A DNA stretch of 43,345 nucleotides, from NCBI GenBank assembly GCA_017557475.1, contig JAFYYO010000050.1, positions 1 through 43,345 on the forward strand. The letters are read 5' to 3'. The number at the start of each line of letters is the position of its first letter. Positions within the stretch are counted from its first letter, which is position 1. This stretch comes from Bacteroidaceae bacterium. GTDB taxonomy: Bacteria; Bacteroidota; Bacteroidia; Bacteroidales; Bacteroidaceae. Made by a program: the position numbers and the translations under genes. Below the pieces are notes generated by a model that ran no database searches, had not been told where the DNA came from, and saw only the letters and a list, made by a program, of their open reading frames with translations. Positions 8,323-16,227 of this stretch are shown piece after piece.

Positions 8323-10227
8323 ATGGATTATCTTTCTCTCCTTCGTCAGTATTGGGGCTTTGACGACTTTCGCGGCATACAGCGTGAGGTCATAGAAAGC
8401 ATAGGTGCAGGGCGCGACACACTTGCCCTGATGCCAACCGGAGGCGGTAAGAGCATCACTTTCCAAGTGCCGGCACTTGCGATGAAGGGTGTCTGCATTG
8501 TCTTTACACCGCTCATTTCGCTGATGAAAGACCAGGTGGAGAGCCTTCGCAAGCACGGCATCAAGGCAAGCTATATCACCGGTCACATGTCGCACGATGA
8601 GGTGCTGACCATCTTGGAAAACAGCATCTTCGGTGCTTACAAGTTTCTATACATCTCCCCCGAAAGGCTTTCGAGCAGAATCTTTCTCGAAAAACTGAGC
8701 CGCATGAAGGTTTGCTTCATCACGGTTGATGAGGCGCATTGCATCTGTCAGTGGGGCTACGACTTCCGTCCGTCGTACCTGGACATCGCGAATATCAGGG
8801 AGTTCTTCCCTTCGTGCCCAGTCTTGGCGCTTACTGCAACAGCGACTCCCAAGGCGGTCAAGGACATTCAGCAGAAGCTTTTGTTCCGTGAGGAGAACGT
8901 CCTTCAAATGAGTTTCGGGCGAGCGAACCTTGCCTACATCGTTCAGCAGGAGGATGAAATCTTGAGCGGCATCCTGCATGCTCTTCAGACGATTCCAGGC
9001 TCTTGCATTATATATACGAGGAGTCGCAGGAATTGTCGAGAGCTTGCCCAGCAGCTGAACGACTTAGGGTATCCTGCCACGTACTATCACGCAGGCTTGA
9101 ACGTCGTGCAGAAGAACGAGCGACAGGAGCGTTGGCGTCGCGATGAGATACGTATCATGGTGGCTACCAATGCTTTTGGTATGGGCATAGACAAGCCCGA
9201 TGTGCGTCTCGTGCTACATGCCGATATGCCGGATTCCGTAGAAGCTTACTTCCAGGAGGCAGGTCGTGCTGGTCGTGACGGCGAGCTGGCTTATGCCATT
9301 CTCCTGACTAAGGGCAACGAGCGGCAGCGCTATTCGCTTCGCTTGTCACAGCAGTTCCCCGAGCTTGATTATGTGCGTAATGTCTATGAGTTGCTTTGCT
9401 GTTTCCTCGGCATAGCCGAAGGCGACGGTTTGTCTGTTACGCGAGAGTTCAACCTCGATAAGTTCTGCCGCACTTATGGCTACTTCCCGACGACGCTTGT
9501 CAATGCCCTCGACCTCTTGGACAAGGCCGGCTACATCGAGTATCGCGATGAGGATGAGGCTTCCAGCCGTTTGCGTATAAACGTGACGCGACCTGAATTG
9601 TTCCGTGCAATCTTCCCTGCCGAGGAGCGACTCATTCTCTCCGTGCTCCGTCGCTATGGCGGCATCTTCGTCGATTATGTGTATATCGACGAGGAATACC
9701 TGAGTCAAGACACAGGTTTGTCTGCCGACGAGATCTACCAGACGTTCCTTCGCCTCAGCCAACAAAAGCTTATATCGTTCATTCCACGTAAGCACTTGCC
9801 CTGCGTCACCTTCCGTCGCCGTCGTGTTGACAAGGAGAAGGTCGTGCTTCCTGCTTCTGTCTATGAGGAAAGAAGGAAGCATTATGAGGAGCGCATCGAG
9901 GCGATGTTGCAGTATATCAGCATGGACGGAAACTGTTGTCGAAGCCGTATGCTCTTGCGTTACTTCGGAGAGGAGGCGGAGCAGGACTGCGGCATCTGCG
10001 ATGTGTGCAGGCGCAAGGCGGAGAAAACTTTGCCTGAGAATGAGAAGGAGGCTTTGAGGAAGCACATCCTCGACCAGCTTCAGGAAGGACCTCGCAATTC
10101 TTACGACCTTGACCTTGCCGGCTTCAATCCCAATCTCCTTGAGGAAGTCATCGACCGCATGCGTGCTGCCGAAGAGATTTCCTTCGACGGTCCGATGCTG
10201 TATAGTACGAGATCTTCCAAAACATAA
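8323..10227 (+). CDS. recQ: ATP-dependent DNA helicase RecQ
   Basis: A 3'-5' superfamily-2 helicase of 634 residues for recombination and fork repair. Motifs: RGIQREVIESI (motif 0), Walker A TGGGKS with Lys43, DEAH at 136-139 in VDEAHCICQWG, TATATP, then MGIDKPDVR and QEAGRAGRDG (motif VI). The four zinc-binding cysteines (NCCRSRMLLRYFGE to CGICDVC) lie far back, at about 533-565, after a long winged-helix-like stretch, instead of directly after the helicase core as in E. coli RecQ. No HRDC domain is apparent. The final codons run into a 22-bp repeat array. Cotranscribed with recJ. Confidence 0.95.
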   Translation: MDYLSLLRQYWGFDDFRGIQREVIESIGAGRDTLALMPTGGGKSITFQVPALAMKGVCIVFTPLISLMKDQVESLRKHGIKASYITGHMSHDEVLTILENSIFGAYKFLYISPERLSSRIFLEKLSRMKVCFITVDEAHCICQWGYDFRPSYLDIANIREFFPSCPVLALTATATPKAVKDIQQKLLFREENVLQMSFGRANLAYIVQQEDEILSGILHALQTIPGSCIIYTRSRRNCRELAQQLNDLGYPATYYHAGLNVVQKNERQERWRRDEIRIMVATNAFGMGIDKPDVRLVLHADMPDSVEAYFQEAGRAGRDGELAYAILLTKGNERQRYSLRLSQQFPELDYVRNVYELLCCFLGIAEGDGLSVTREFNLDKFCRTYGYFPTTLVNALDLLDKAGYIEYRDEDEASSRLRINVTRPELFRAIFPAEERLILSVLRRYGGIFVDYVYIDEEYLSQDTGLSADEIYQTFLRLSQQKLISFIPRKHLPCVTFRRRRVDKEKVVLPASVYEERRKHYEERIEAMLQYISMDGNCCRSRMLLRYFGEEAEQDCGICDVCRRKAEKTLPENEKEALRKHILDQLQEGPRNSYDLDLAGFNPNLLEEVIDRMRAAEEISFDGPMLYSTRSSKT

Positions 10228-10330
10228 CGTGGGTAATTTATAAACACAACGTGGAGTGTAGGCCAACATAACGTGGAGTGTAGGCCAACATAACGTGGAG
10301 TGTAGCCGAACATAACACGTGTCATCGGGC
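10221..10330 (+). repeat. 22-bp tandem repeat after recQ (AACATAACGTGG family)
   Basis: Five consecutive 22-base units start at 10221, 10243, 10265, 10287 and 10309. The consensus is AACATAACGTGGAGTGTAGG plus CC; units 2-4 are nearly identical and units 1 and 5 keep only AACATAAC plus part of the rest. The first unit overlaps the recQ stop codon. The motif CATAACGTGTTATG after coaD (about 30,428) is related. Confidence 0.9.
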
Positions 10331-10352
10331 AACTACCTGTGTGTTTTCTGTC

Positions 10353-10476
10353 ATCTTCTCTAAACACCTCACTACCTAACCTGATATGCCTTGAGAGCCG
10401 ATGAATATTGGGATTGAGTTAGGTTAGGGGTAGCTCAAACACCTAACCAACACCTAACCTAACACCTAACTTTTTT
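10353..10476 (-). repeat. Structured TTAGGTG repeat, copy A (inverted)
   Basis: Read on the minus strand, this copy aligns over its whole length with copies B (11,871) and C (20,514). All share a TTAGGTG-rich start, a central CCAAT...CATCG-like block, GCC/GGC-TATCA, and a closing GGTTAGGT...GGTGTT. CCTAACCT and AGGTTAGG within it can pair as an 8-bp stem. Homology to copy C continues outward through TCTTCTCT. It lies between the recQ repeat array and the VapE promoter; the rest of the 10,331-10,604 gap shows nothing else I can name. Confidence 0.85.
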
Positions 10477-10580
10477 GTTCTTCTTTGCTTCTGAGAAAGC
10501 ATACATAGAACGTCATAAATCGTACCTCAAAAATTTGTTACGAATCTTGTGTTTTTTTATCGTGAATTTCGAGGGAAAAA

Positions 10581-10612
10581 TTTGTAATATCGAGATTTTT
10601 TTCGTACCTTTG
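10581..10612 (+). promoter_or_regulatory. VapE-gene promoter
   Basis: TTTG at 10581-10584, a 20-bp spacer, and TACCTTTG at 10605-10612 make an excellent Bacteroidetes promoter 46 bases before the ATG. Confidence 0.8.
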
Positions 10613-10658
10613 TGGCGTATTTCAGAGGAAATACAAACTAACTAAAAATTAACGTACC

Positions 10659-11867
10659 ATGAATCAAACACTAAGCATTAATGGCGAGCCTGTAAAGCCC
10701 TCGAAGGAAGGGATGCTCGCCGTAGAAGTTTTCCTTAACGAGAACTACCATTTCCGCAGAAATATCCTGAATGGAAAGGTAGAGTTTACAACCCTTAAAG
10801 CTGGGAATCAGGCATCGGATTTCCGTCCGCTCACGCAGGAGGCAATGAATAGTATTGTGCTGCGGGCCAGGCGAGAGGAAATCTGTGATGGCAATCCCAA
10901 GACGGACATTATGGATTATATCCACTCAGAGGAAGTGCCAGTCTTTAATCCGATAGAGGAGTTCCTGAATGGCCTTCCTGCCTGGGACGGACAGAATCAT
11001 GTAGCCAATCTCTTTGGCCGTCTGCCTGGAGTCAGTTCCGAGCATTTGTCCTTTCTCTCTATTTGGCTTCGCTCAACTGTTGCACATTGGCTTCAGATGG
11101 ACACACTTCATGGAAATGAATGTGTGCCGACCCTAATTGGCTCGCAAGGTTGCGGCAAGACCACCTTCCTGCGTCGCTTGCTTCCCCAGCATCTGCGCCA
11201 GTATTATCTCGACCACTTGAACCTTTCGAACAAGTTCGACAAGGAAATGGCTTTGACGAACAACCTGCTGGTCAACCTCGATGAGCTGGAAGCTATCCGA
11301 CCCAGTCAGCATGCAGCCCTGAAGCAGACTCTCTCCAAGAGCAAAGTAAATGGGCGTCCCATCTATGGATGTGCTCAAGAAGACAGAATCCGCTTTGCTT
11401 CGTTCGTGGCTACTACCAATAATCCGCATCCACTTTCGGATGCAACAGGAAGTCGCCGCTATATCTGCATTCAGATTCCTCAGGGACAATATATAAATAA
11501 TGTAGGGGAGATTGACTATGAGCAACTCTATGCCCAAGTGCTTTATGAAGTGCGAGAACTGAAGGCTCCCTATTGGTTCAACAATGAAGAAGTGGCCCGT
11601 ATTCAGGAGTTGAATCTTGATTATACAGCCAGAAAAGACATCGGAGAGATTGTTTCCGCTTGTTTCCGAAAGCCTCAGGAAGGCGAGGTCGTAAAGGGAA
11701 TGGACAGCAAGCAGATATTGAAGATGATTCAAAGCGAATATCCCTCTGTCGCCATCAATCATAGCACAAAGGTGCATCTGGGTTTAGCTATGAGAGAACT
11801 GGGTTTCGAGCACACCAATCGCGGCAACGTCCAGTACTACAAAGTTGTACCGCTTCGAGCCGCATGA
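10659..11867 (+). CDS. VapE-type AAA+/SF3-like helicase with DUF3874-like C-terminus
   Basis: A 402-residue NTPase of the virulence-associated-E group, related to replication helicases and primase-helicases of phages and satellite islands. It shows Walker A GSQGCGKT (161-168), a Walker B-like LLVNLDEL (203-210), sensor-1 ATTNN (251-255) and the arginine-finger GSRRY (264-268). The last 60 residues (MDSKQILKMIQSEYPS onward, to YYKVVP) resemble the DUF3874 tail of Bacteroidales VapE proteins. There is no recognisable primase domain. It stands alone on the plus strand with its own promoter, and is framed by inverted copies of a structured repeat, the second starting four bases after the stop. 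I infer a replication or maintenance role for a mobile unit; no partner gene is adjacent. Confidence 0.85.
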   Translation: MNQTLSINGEPVKPSKEGMLAVEVFLNENYHFRRNILNGKVEFTTLKAGNQASDFRPLTQEAMNSIVLRARREEICDGNPKTDIMDYIHSEEVPVFNPIEEFLNGLPAWDGQNHVANLFGRLPGVSSEHLSFLSIWLRSTVAHWLQMDTLHGNECVPTLIGSQGCGKTTFLRRLLPQHLRQYYLDHLNLSNKFDKEMALTNNLLVNLDELEAIRPSQHAALKQTLSKSKVNGRPIYGCAQEDRIRFASFVATTNNPHPLSDATGSRRYICIQIPQGQYINNVGEIDYEQLYAQVLYEVRELKAPYWFNNEEVARIQELNLDYTARKDIGEIVSACFRKPQEGEVVKGMDSKQILKMIQSEYPSVAINHSTKVHLGLAMRELGFEHTNRGNVQYYKVVPLRAA

Positions 11868-11870
11868 AAA

Positions 11871-11985
11871 GGTTAGGTGCTGGGTTAGGTGTTAGTTAGG
11901 AGTTTAACCAACACCTAACCTGCCCCAATTCCTGTGTCCATCGAACCTCAAGCCCTATCAGGTTAGGTGGTTAGGTGTTTTTTCG
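11871..11985 (+). repeat. Structured TTAGGTG repeat, copy B
   Basis: Begins four bases after the VapE stop. It contains CACCTAACCTG and, 36 bases later, CAGGTTAGGTG, a perfect 11-bp stem, and ends in GGTGTTTTTT, so the transcript could fold and terminate. It is inverted with respect to copy A and parallel to copy C. Confidence 0.85.
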
Positions 11986-12054
11986 AGTCTACTAATTTCA
12001 GGGTTAAACAATAAGGTAGTCAACCTAAATCAGGGAACTACAAATAAAGTATTT

Positions 12055-12372
12055 TCAATCCCAAAGACTACGAAAGTATTTGCGGAACAAATCTAGGCCT
12101 TGCTCGATGGTTCGTTCTTCTTCCTCTGTATTTGAGCGCACATACTTCATCAACTCAAAGGCATCAATCATCTTCTGAATGGTATTGTTCCACTCTCGCA
12201 TATCCTTAAATTCAGACGGGCCACCATGCTTGTCAAGAGCCTTGAAGGCTAATAAACGGAGAACAATAAGCTGTGCTAAGGTGTTATCTGTATTCCATAC
12301 GTCCTCTATAGGATAGTCGTTCTTATGGCTCCAGTTCTCTGTATTTTTAGGTCTTTTCTCTTTCGGTTTCAT
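12055..12372 (-). CDS. Hypothetical protein, 105 residues
   Basis: I do not recognise this protein. It is small, hydrophilic and probably helical, with a basic start (MKPKEKRPKN) and an acidic stretch NTEEEERTIEQGLDLFRKYF near the C-terminus. No membrane segment or cysteine pattern is seen. It is the last gene of the minus-strand operon that starts at 14605; its ATG overlaps the stop of the 341-residue gene (ATGA at 12369-12372), so translation is coupled. The two products may work together, but nothing in the sequence states a function. Confidence 0.7.
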   Translation of the reverse strand: MKPKEKRPKNTENWSHKNDYPIEDVWNTDNTLAQLIVLRLLAFKALDKHGGPSEFKDMREWNNTIQKMIDAFELMKYVRSNTEEEERTIEQGLDLFRKYFRSLWD

Positions 12373-13394
12373 CTTGTTAAAGGGAATCTTGAATTATATG
12401 TTGCATAATTGATTCGGACTTGATGGCCCAATGATGGATCGGTAGCAAAGATGAGGTCACCCGATTTGCAGCTACCCATGAGAACATTTTGTAAAGCCAA
12501 TTCGTCTTCGTTCATCGTTTCTATTCGTTCTCCTGTAGTTAGGATACAAACCATCCTGTCAAAGTGCGGCAGCATATCATATATCAGAATCAGGTAAAGG
12601 AGGTATTTTGCTCCACTTGTTCCTTCGTCTGCATACGATGTGATTTCCTCTGAAAAGAAAATATCCGACTGAAACAGATAACACAGCTGCTCTACATCTA
12701 TATAATTGTCATTCGTTTTGTCGTTTATAGCAGGAATCGCTTTAACGATAAATTCACTTATTGCTGTCATTCGCTTATAGTATAGTTCTGCATTTTTCTT
12801 TTTTAAGGCACGTCTTAGGTTGAGCTTTTTATAATCATAGTTCCATTTACAATCCTTTAACACGCTAAGAAGCTTTCGTTTCTTGTCCGAACGAAGATCT
12901 TTAACAGTAGGTATTTCTCCACCATTTTGTCGAATGATTTCAAAGTTCTTGCTTGCTCGCTTAGCATAATAGATTTCATCATCCCATCTGTCCTTAAAGT
13001 CTATGTCGATGTCATAAGTCCGGAATCGATCTTCATAGTCTTCTTCCGTAAATCCATAGAATGAAGTATGCCAAAGACAACAGGCGGCAAGTTCCGCATT
13101 CGTGGCCTTGACATCAGGAGCAATAATGAGTTCCTTGGTCAACGAATGTTCCCAGAGATCGCCTTCCATCGGATAAGCGTCGAGATGAAAACCTTTCCCA
13201 TAATCGTTCTTTTTCATCGTTATGTGGCACACATCATCATTAGCATTGTCATCATGTTTCGGAGTCATCTGGCGCAACATGTCAAAATGTATCTTATACC
13301 ACCCCATACAAACCTTTTCTTCTGGGTACATAATACGAAGCTGTTCTTCCACATCTTCGAAGGTAACACTGTCAAGTAATTCTTTGAAAGTCAT
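12369..13394 (-). CDS. Conserved hypothetical protein, 341 residues
   Basis: A soluble protein with two apparent parts. The first 150 residues (MTFKELLDSVTFEDVEEQL, then MGWYKIHFDMLRQMTPKHDD, LDAYPMEGDLWEHSLTKELI, AACCLWHTSFYGFTEEDYEDRF) look like a Bacteroidales-specific domain of unknown function, whose Pfam number I cannot state with certainty. A lysine-rich linker follows (DKKRKLLSVLKDCKWNYDYK), and the last 120 residues form a second, possibly unrelated unit. The His- and Trp-rich N-terminal part may bind a ligand, which is only a guess. The start lies one base after the stop of the 221-residue gene, so the operon is tightly packed. Confidence 0.75.
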   Translation of the reverse strand: MTFKELLDSVTFEDVEEQLRIMYPEEKVCMGWYKIHFDMLRQMTPKHDDNANDDVCHITMKKNDYGKGFHLDAYPMEGDLWEHSLTKELIIAPDVKATNAELAACCLWHTSFYGFTEEDYEDRFRTYDIDIDFKDRWDDEIYYAKRASKNFEIIRQNGGEIPTVKDLRSDKKRKLLSVLKDCKWNYDYKKLNLRRALKKKNAELYYKRMTAISEFIVKAIPAINDKTNDNYIDVEQLCYLFQSDIFFSEEITSYADEGTSGAKYLLYLILIYDMLPHFDRMVCILTTGERIETMNEDELALQNVLMGSCKSGDLIFATDPSLGHQVRINYATYNSRFPLTR

Positions 13395-13395
13395 A

Positions 13396-14061
13396 TCACA
13401 CTGTTTTATCGATTTCTATATTTATTTCTGTCTCAAATTTACGCACATAGATGAAGTCCGTAATGGCAAACTTTGTATGGTCAAAAAGATGATGAAAGGC
13501 ACTTGTTAGGTGTAAGTCCTTCGTGAGTTCTTGGTCAAGTCCTTCATTCCAATTTAACGGCGGACAGTCCATGCCTATGAGATGTTCGAAAGATAAATTA
13601 ATATCTCCTGGAAGTGAAAATGTAGGCAAAGTCACACCATTTTCATATAAAACATTCCAATCACTGTCACAAAGGGCACACCATAAATCTTGCTTATCCT
13701 CTTCTTGAATGGGATGCAATTCTGGATAATTGGAGGAAAGAAAACATTTGGCTGTCACTTCCGGCTCTTCACCAAAAACTTCATTGTCTTTAATGCTGTC
13801 CCAAATGCGATGTGCTCTGTCATACATCTCCCGTAAGGCTTCAGTAAGAGCATCATTGAAAGCAATAATGTCCGGCAGGATATCTTCCTGATGAGCAAGC
13901 ACCCGTTTGTTTATCATATCCTTGCGCAAAGAAAGCAAACAACCACAATTTGAGTAATTATTTCGTGGATCGTCGTATTTCCACAAGATTTCGTCCTCGA
14001 CACATTTAATGTCATAATCATGTATATCTACCATAAGAGCGTTAGTTTTCGTTATTTTCAT
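13396..14061 (-). CDS. Hypothetical protein, 221 residues
   Basis: Not recognised. It is an acidic soluble protein without membrane segments. Features are a CGCLLSLRKDM stretch near residue 40, a helical region rich in Ala, Glu and Arg (LTEALREMYDRAHRIWDSI), and a C-terminal half resembling an alpha/beta domain (ending in FETEINIEIDKTV). The frame opens at 14094, but ATG at 14061 follows an AAAG-type ribosome site and reduces the overlap with the previous gene to 20 bases; an ATG at 14034 would also fit. It lies in the operon of four genes from 14605 to 12055. Confidence 0.65.
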   Translation of the reverse strand: MKITKTNALMVDIHDYDIKCVEDEILWKYDDPRNNYSNCGCLLSLRKDMINKRVLAHQEDILPDIIAFNDALTEALREMYDRAHRIWDSIKDNEVFGEEPEVTAKCFLSSNYPELHPIQEEDKQDLWCALCDSDWNVLYENGVTLPTFSLPGDINLSFEHLIGMDCPPLNWNEGLDQELTKDLHLTSAFHHLFDHTKFAITDFIYVRKFETEINIEIDKTV

Positions 14062-14605
14062 CTTTAAACCTTTCTGGATGTTTCTTTCGGGCATAGCGCA
14101 TTAATGCTTCCCCAATGTCCTTGCTTCTTTGATTAGTCAGGACTAATGCGATAGCTCGTAACATGGGAGTAGCTGAAGCTGGAGTCGATGCCATTCCCCA
14201 TATCATCCTAAAATCCTCTTCGATGTCTGAGAGCCATTCATTCAACGGATTGATTTCCTCCATTAGTAAAGGGTAATCTTCTGGGCAGAAGAGATATAGT
14301 AAAATGCCAGTAATAGGTTCACATTCTTTAGTTTTCTCCTTAATCTTTTCTACTAGATGATTCATTCTGTTTTCTTCTGATGCGATGACGTATTCATCAA
14401 AAGCAGTAAGAGTGTCTTGACTTGCGAGGAAGCCTTGGATGTCATTTGCATTAACATGAATAACTTTTTTGTGAGCCTTCAGAATCTCCTTGATGAGATG
14501 CAAAGTTTTCTTGCATCCTACTCCTGACTTACACATAAAAGCGAGATTATCCTTGATATTTGCAATCTGTTCAGGAGTTACATTTACTTGATTTTCTTTT
14601 TCCAT
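14042..14605 (-). CDS. Hypothetical protein, 187 residues, first gene of a WYL-operator operon
   Basis: Not recognised. The protein looks largely alpha-helical and soluble, with a run of charged residues in the first half (KIKEKTKECEPIT) and a basic end (YARKKHPERFKDENNEN). It is the first gene of the four-gene minus-strand operon 14605-12055. The promoter region carries a palindrome nearly identical to the one before the DnaA-like gene exactly 1,000 bp away, so the two transcription units probably respond to the same regulator. Low-complexity or DNA-binding motifs are not apparent. Confidence 0.7.
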   Translation of the reverse strand: MEKENQVNVTPEQIANIKDNLAFMCKSGVGCKKTLHLIKEILKAHKKVIHVNANDIQGFLASQDTLTAFDEYVIASEENRMNHLVEKIKEKTKECEPITGILLYLFCPEDYPLLMEEINPLNEWLSDIEEDFRMIWGMASTPASATPMLRAIALVLTNQRSKDIGEALMRYARKKHPERFKDENNEN

Positions 14606-14640
14606 ATAGCCTATCTTTTAATGATTAATAGTTTCTGGGG

Positions 14641-14681
14641 GCAAAGTAAAAAGAAACCTCTGCCAACTCGTGGCAGATGTT
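14641..14681 (-). promoter_or_regulatory. Promoter and operator of the 187-residue gene
   Basis: On the minus strand a -7-like TTACTTTG (14649-14642) follows an inverted repeat with arms at 14655-14665 (AACCTCTGCCA on +) and 14671-14681 (TGGCAGATGTT, one mismatch) around 5 bp. The palindrome lies 5-6 bp upstream of the -7 element, where a bound protein would block or recruit polymerase. Confidence 0.75.
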
Positions 14682-14709
14682 CAAGAAAAGTTACATATCG
14701 AAGATAAAT

Positions 14710-15597
14710 TCAATGCAAATTTGTGAAACGTTCCAATATATGTTTAGCCAACTGCATATCGATATTGGAATTATTGAAGGAGGAATTGGCTTTCAGGGTA
14801 TTATATACGTTTATCAAATCACAGACACTATTATTTGCAGACTTCGCAATAAAATCAATAACTTCTTTTGAAATCTCCAGACTATCGCAACGACATTTAT
14901 AATTTAAAATGTCCACACATAATTCATAGTCTGGCTTTTCTAACTCAACAACCAGCTCATAGGGAAAATGATATAATAACTGTTTGTTTAATCCCTTCAG
15001 TTTTTGCGGAGAACAATTGCAAGTTAAAATGACTTGTTTGCCGCAATCTATGAGATGATTGATGATTTGGTAGGCAGCTTTGAGTGTGTTGGGCATATCA
15101 TTCCAATCTTGTATGTCATCAACGATTAGCATATCGACACTTTGGTAGAAGTGCATAAAGTTATTATAATAATTACGCTGACGTGCATCGGTATAATGCA
15201 TCATAAAGAGATGTGCACTCAAATAAAGGACATTTTTTTCGGGATATAGTTCCTTGTGGCGTGTACCAATAGCATTAATCAAATGACTTTTGCCACACCC
15301 CGAAGTGCCGCAGACAATGTATGGGGTGTAATCTCTTACTTCCAAATGTTCAGCAATTGAGAGTCCCACTGCACGTGGCAGTTTGTTGCTTTTGCCTTCG
15401 ATGAAGTTTTGAAAGGAATTGAAAGGGTTTAGTTTGAGATTGAATGTTATATTTGTGGCATTATAATTCTGAATATTATTTTCATCCATGAGTACCCTCA
15501 CATCCAATTCATCTAATATGTTTTTTGCTTTGTTGATTAAAGAAATGGCTTCTTCAATCTTTAAATTCTCGAAATTGCTATTCTGCATTTTTTCCAT
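14710..15597 (-). CDS. DnaA-like AAA+ ATPase lacking domain IV and key arginines
   Basis: A 295-residue relative of the ATPase domain of the replication initiator DnaA. LNPFNSFQNFIEGKSNKL (56-73) copies the start of DnaA domain III; Walker A is GTSGCGKS (97-104), Walker B MLIVDDIQ (156-163). The DNA-binding domain IV is missing, so it is Hda-like or DnaC-like in build. Three functional arginines of DnaA appear lost by my alignment: box-VII R281 and R285 (arginine finger) are Gln206 and His210, and sensor-2 R334 is Cys259. It should bind ATP but not form or switch a normal initiator filament. It stands alone behind its own palindrome-bearing promoter. Whether it modulates host initiation or serves the island cannot be told. 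Confidence 0.85.
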   Translation of the reverse strand: MEKMQNSNFENLKIEEAISLINKAKNILDELDVRVLMDENNIQNYNATNITFNLKLNPFNSFQNFIEGKSNKLPRAVGLSIAEHLEVRDYTPYIVCGTSGCGKSHLINAIGTRHKELYPEKNVLYLSAHLFMMHYTDARQRNYYNNFMHFYQSVDMLIVDDIQDWNDMPNTLKAAYQIINHLIDCGKQVILTCNCSPQKLKGLNKQLLYHFPYELVVELEKPDYELCVDILNYKCRCDSLEISKEVIDFIAKSANNSVCDLINVYNTLKANSSFNNSNIDMQLAKHILERFTNLH

Positions 15598-15640
15598 CTT
15601 TGTTAATTAATTTTACATGTTTTGGCTAAAGTTTCTGGCT

Positions 15641-15681
15641 GCAAAGTAAAAAGAAACCTCTGCCAACGGGTGGCAGAGGTT
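15641..15681 (-). promoter_or_regulatory. Promoter and operator of the DnaA-like gene
   Basis: A perfect inverted repeat with 11-bp arms (AACCTCTGCCA at 15655-15665 and TGGCAGAGGTT at 15671-15681, 5-bp spacer) sits just upstream of a -7-like TTACTTTG on the minus strand. About 60 bp around it (15630-15691) are nearly identical to 14630-14691. Confidence 0.8.
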
Positions 15682-15708
15682 AAAGAAAAGTGAGTTTTTC
15701 AGTAAAAA

Positions 15709-16221
15709 TTATGTGATTGGGTCAGGACAAAGTTCTCTTCGTAGACATTTCTTGCATTCGCTGCCTCGCCAAACTTTGTCGAACTCCTCGATGGCTGCAT
15801 CAACAATCGAAGGTTCATCTGTCAGGATGCCTGCCTCGAAGTTTCTGCGAGTTTGCGACTTCATTCCCATTCCTGCACCCGTCAGGTTTGCACTACCTAC
15901 ATAACAGATTGCTTGGTCGATGATGATAAGTTTGAAGTGAACCCTCGGACACATTACTCGTTCCAACATCTTTGCCAATCTTGGATAACGGTCAAAGTCC
16001 TCGCGGAAGTTCGGCCCAGGCTCCTTTGCATGAATGAGCCGCACCTCCACGCCCTTGCCAATCAAATCCGACAGCACCCCAAGGAAAGGCTTCTCCGTCT
16101 TTCCCTGCACCACATACAAGTCTTTGATGTCAGCCGTCCCAATCCACACCATCTCCCTGGCCTTCGTCACAAGGTCAAGAACACATGTATAATGGTCAGT
16201 ATCGGAAATGAAGGAGAGCAT
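15709..16221 (-). CDS. Phospholipase-D-type nuclease with one HKD motif
   Basis: A 170-residue PLD-superfamily protein. The catalytic HKD motif is complete: His95, Lys97 and Asp102 in HFKLIIIDQAICYVG, followed by GSANLTGAGMG (109-119) and Glu129. With one motif it would act as a dimer, like Nuc/BfiI-type nucleases; DNA or RNA cleavage is more likely than lipid hydrolysis in this setting. No signal peptide is present, so it should be cytoplasmic. The C-terminus has a cysteine cluster (CKKCLRRELC at 156-165) that could bind a metal or an Fe-S cluster. It follows the UDG-like gene by six bases and is probably cotranslated with it. Confidence 0.85.
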   Translation of the reverse strand: MLSFISDTDHYTCVLDLVTKAREMVWIGTADIKDLYVVQGKTEKPFLGVLSDLIGKGVEVRLIHAKEPGPNFREDFDRYPRLAKMLERVMCPRVHFKLIIIDQAICYVGSANLTGAGMGMKSQTRRNFEAGILTDEPSIVDAAIEEFDKVWRGSECKKCLRRELCPDPIT

Positions 16222-16227
16222 AGATTA

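Noticed and set aside
10221..10330. CRISPR array
   Set aside because: The units adjoin directly without spacers and no cas gene is present; same for the CTAG arrays.
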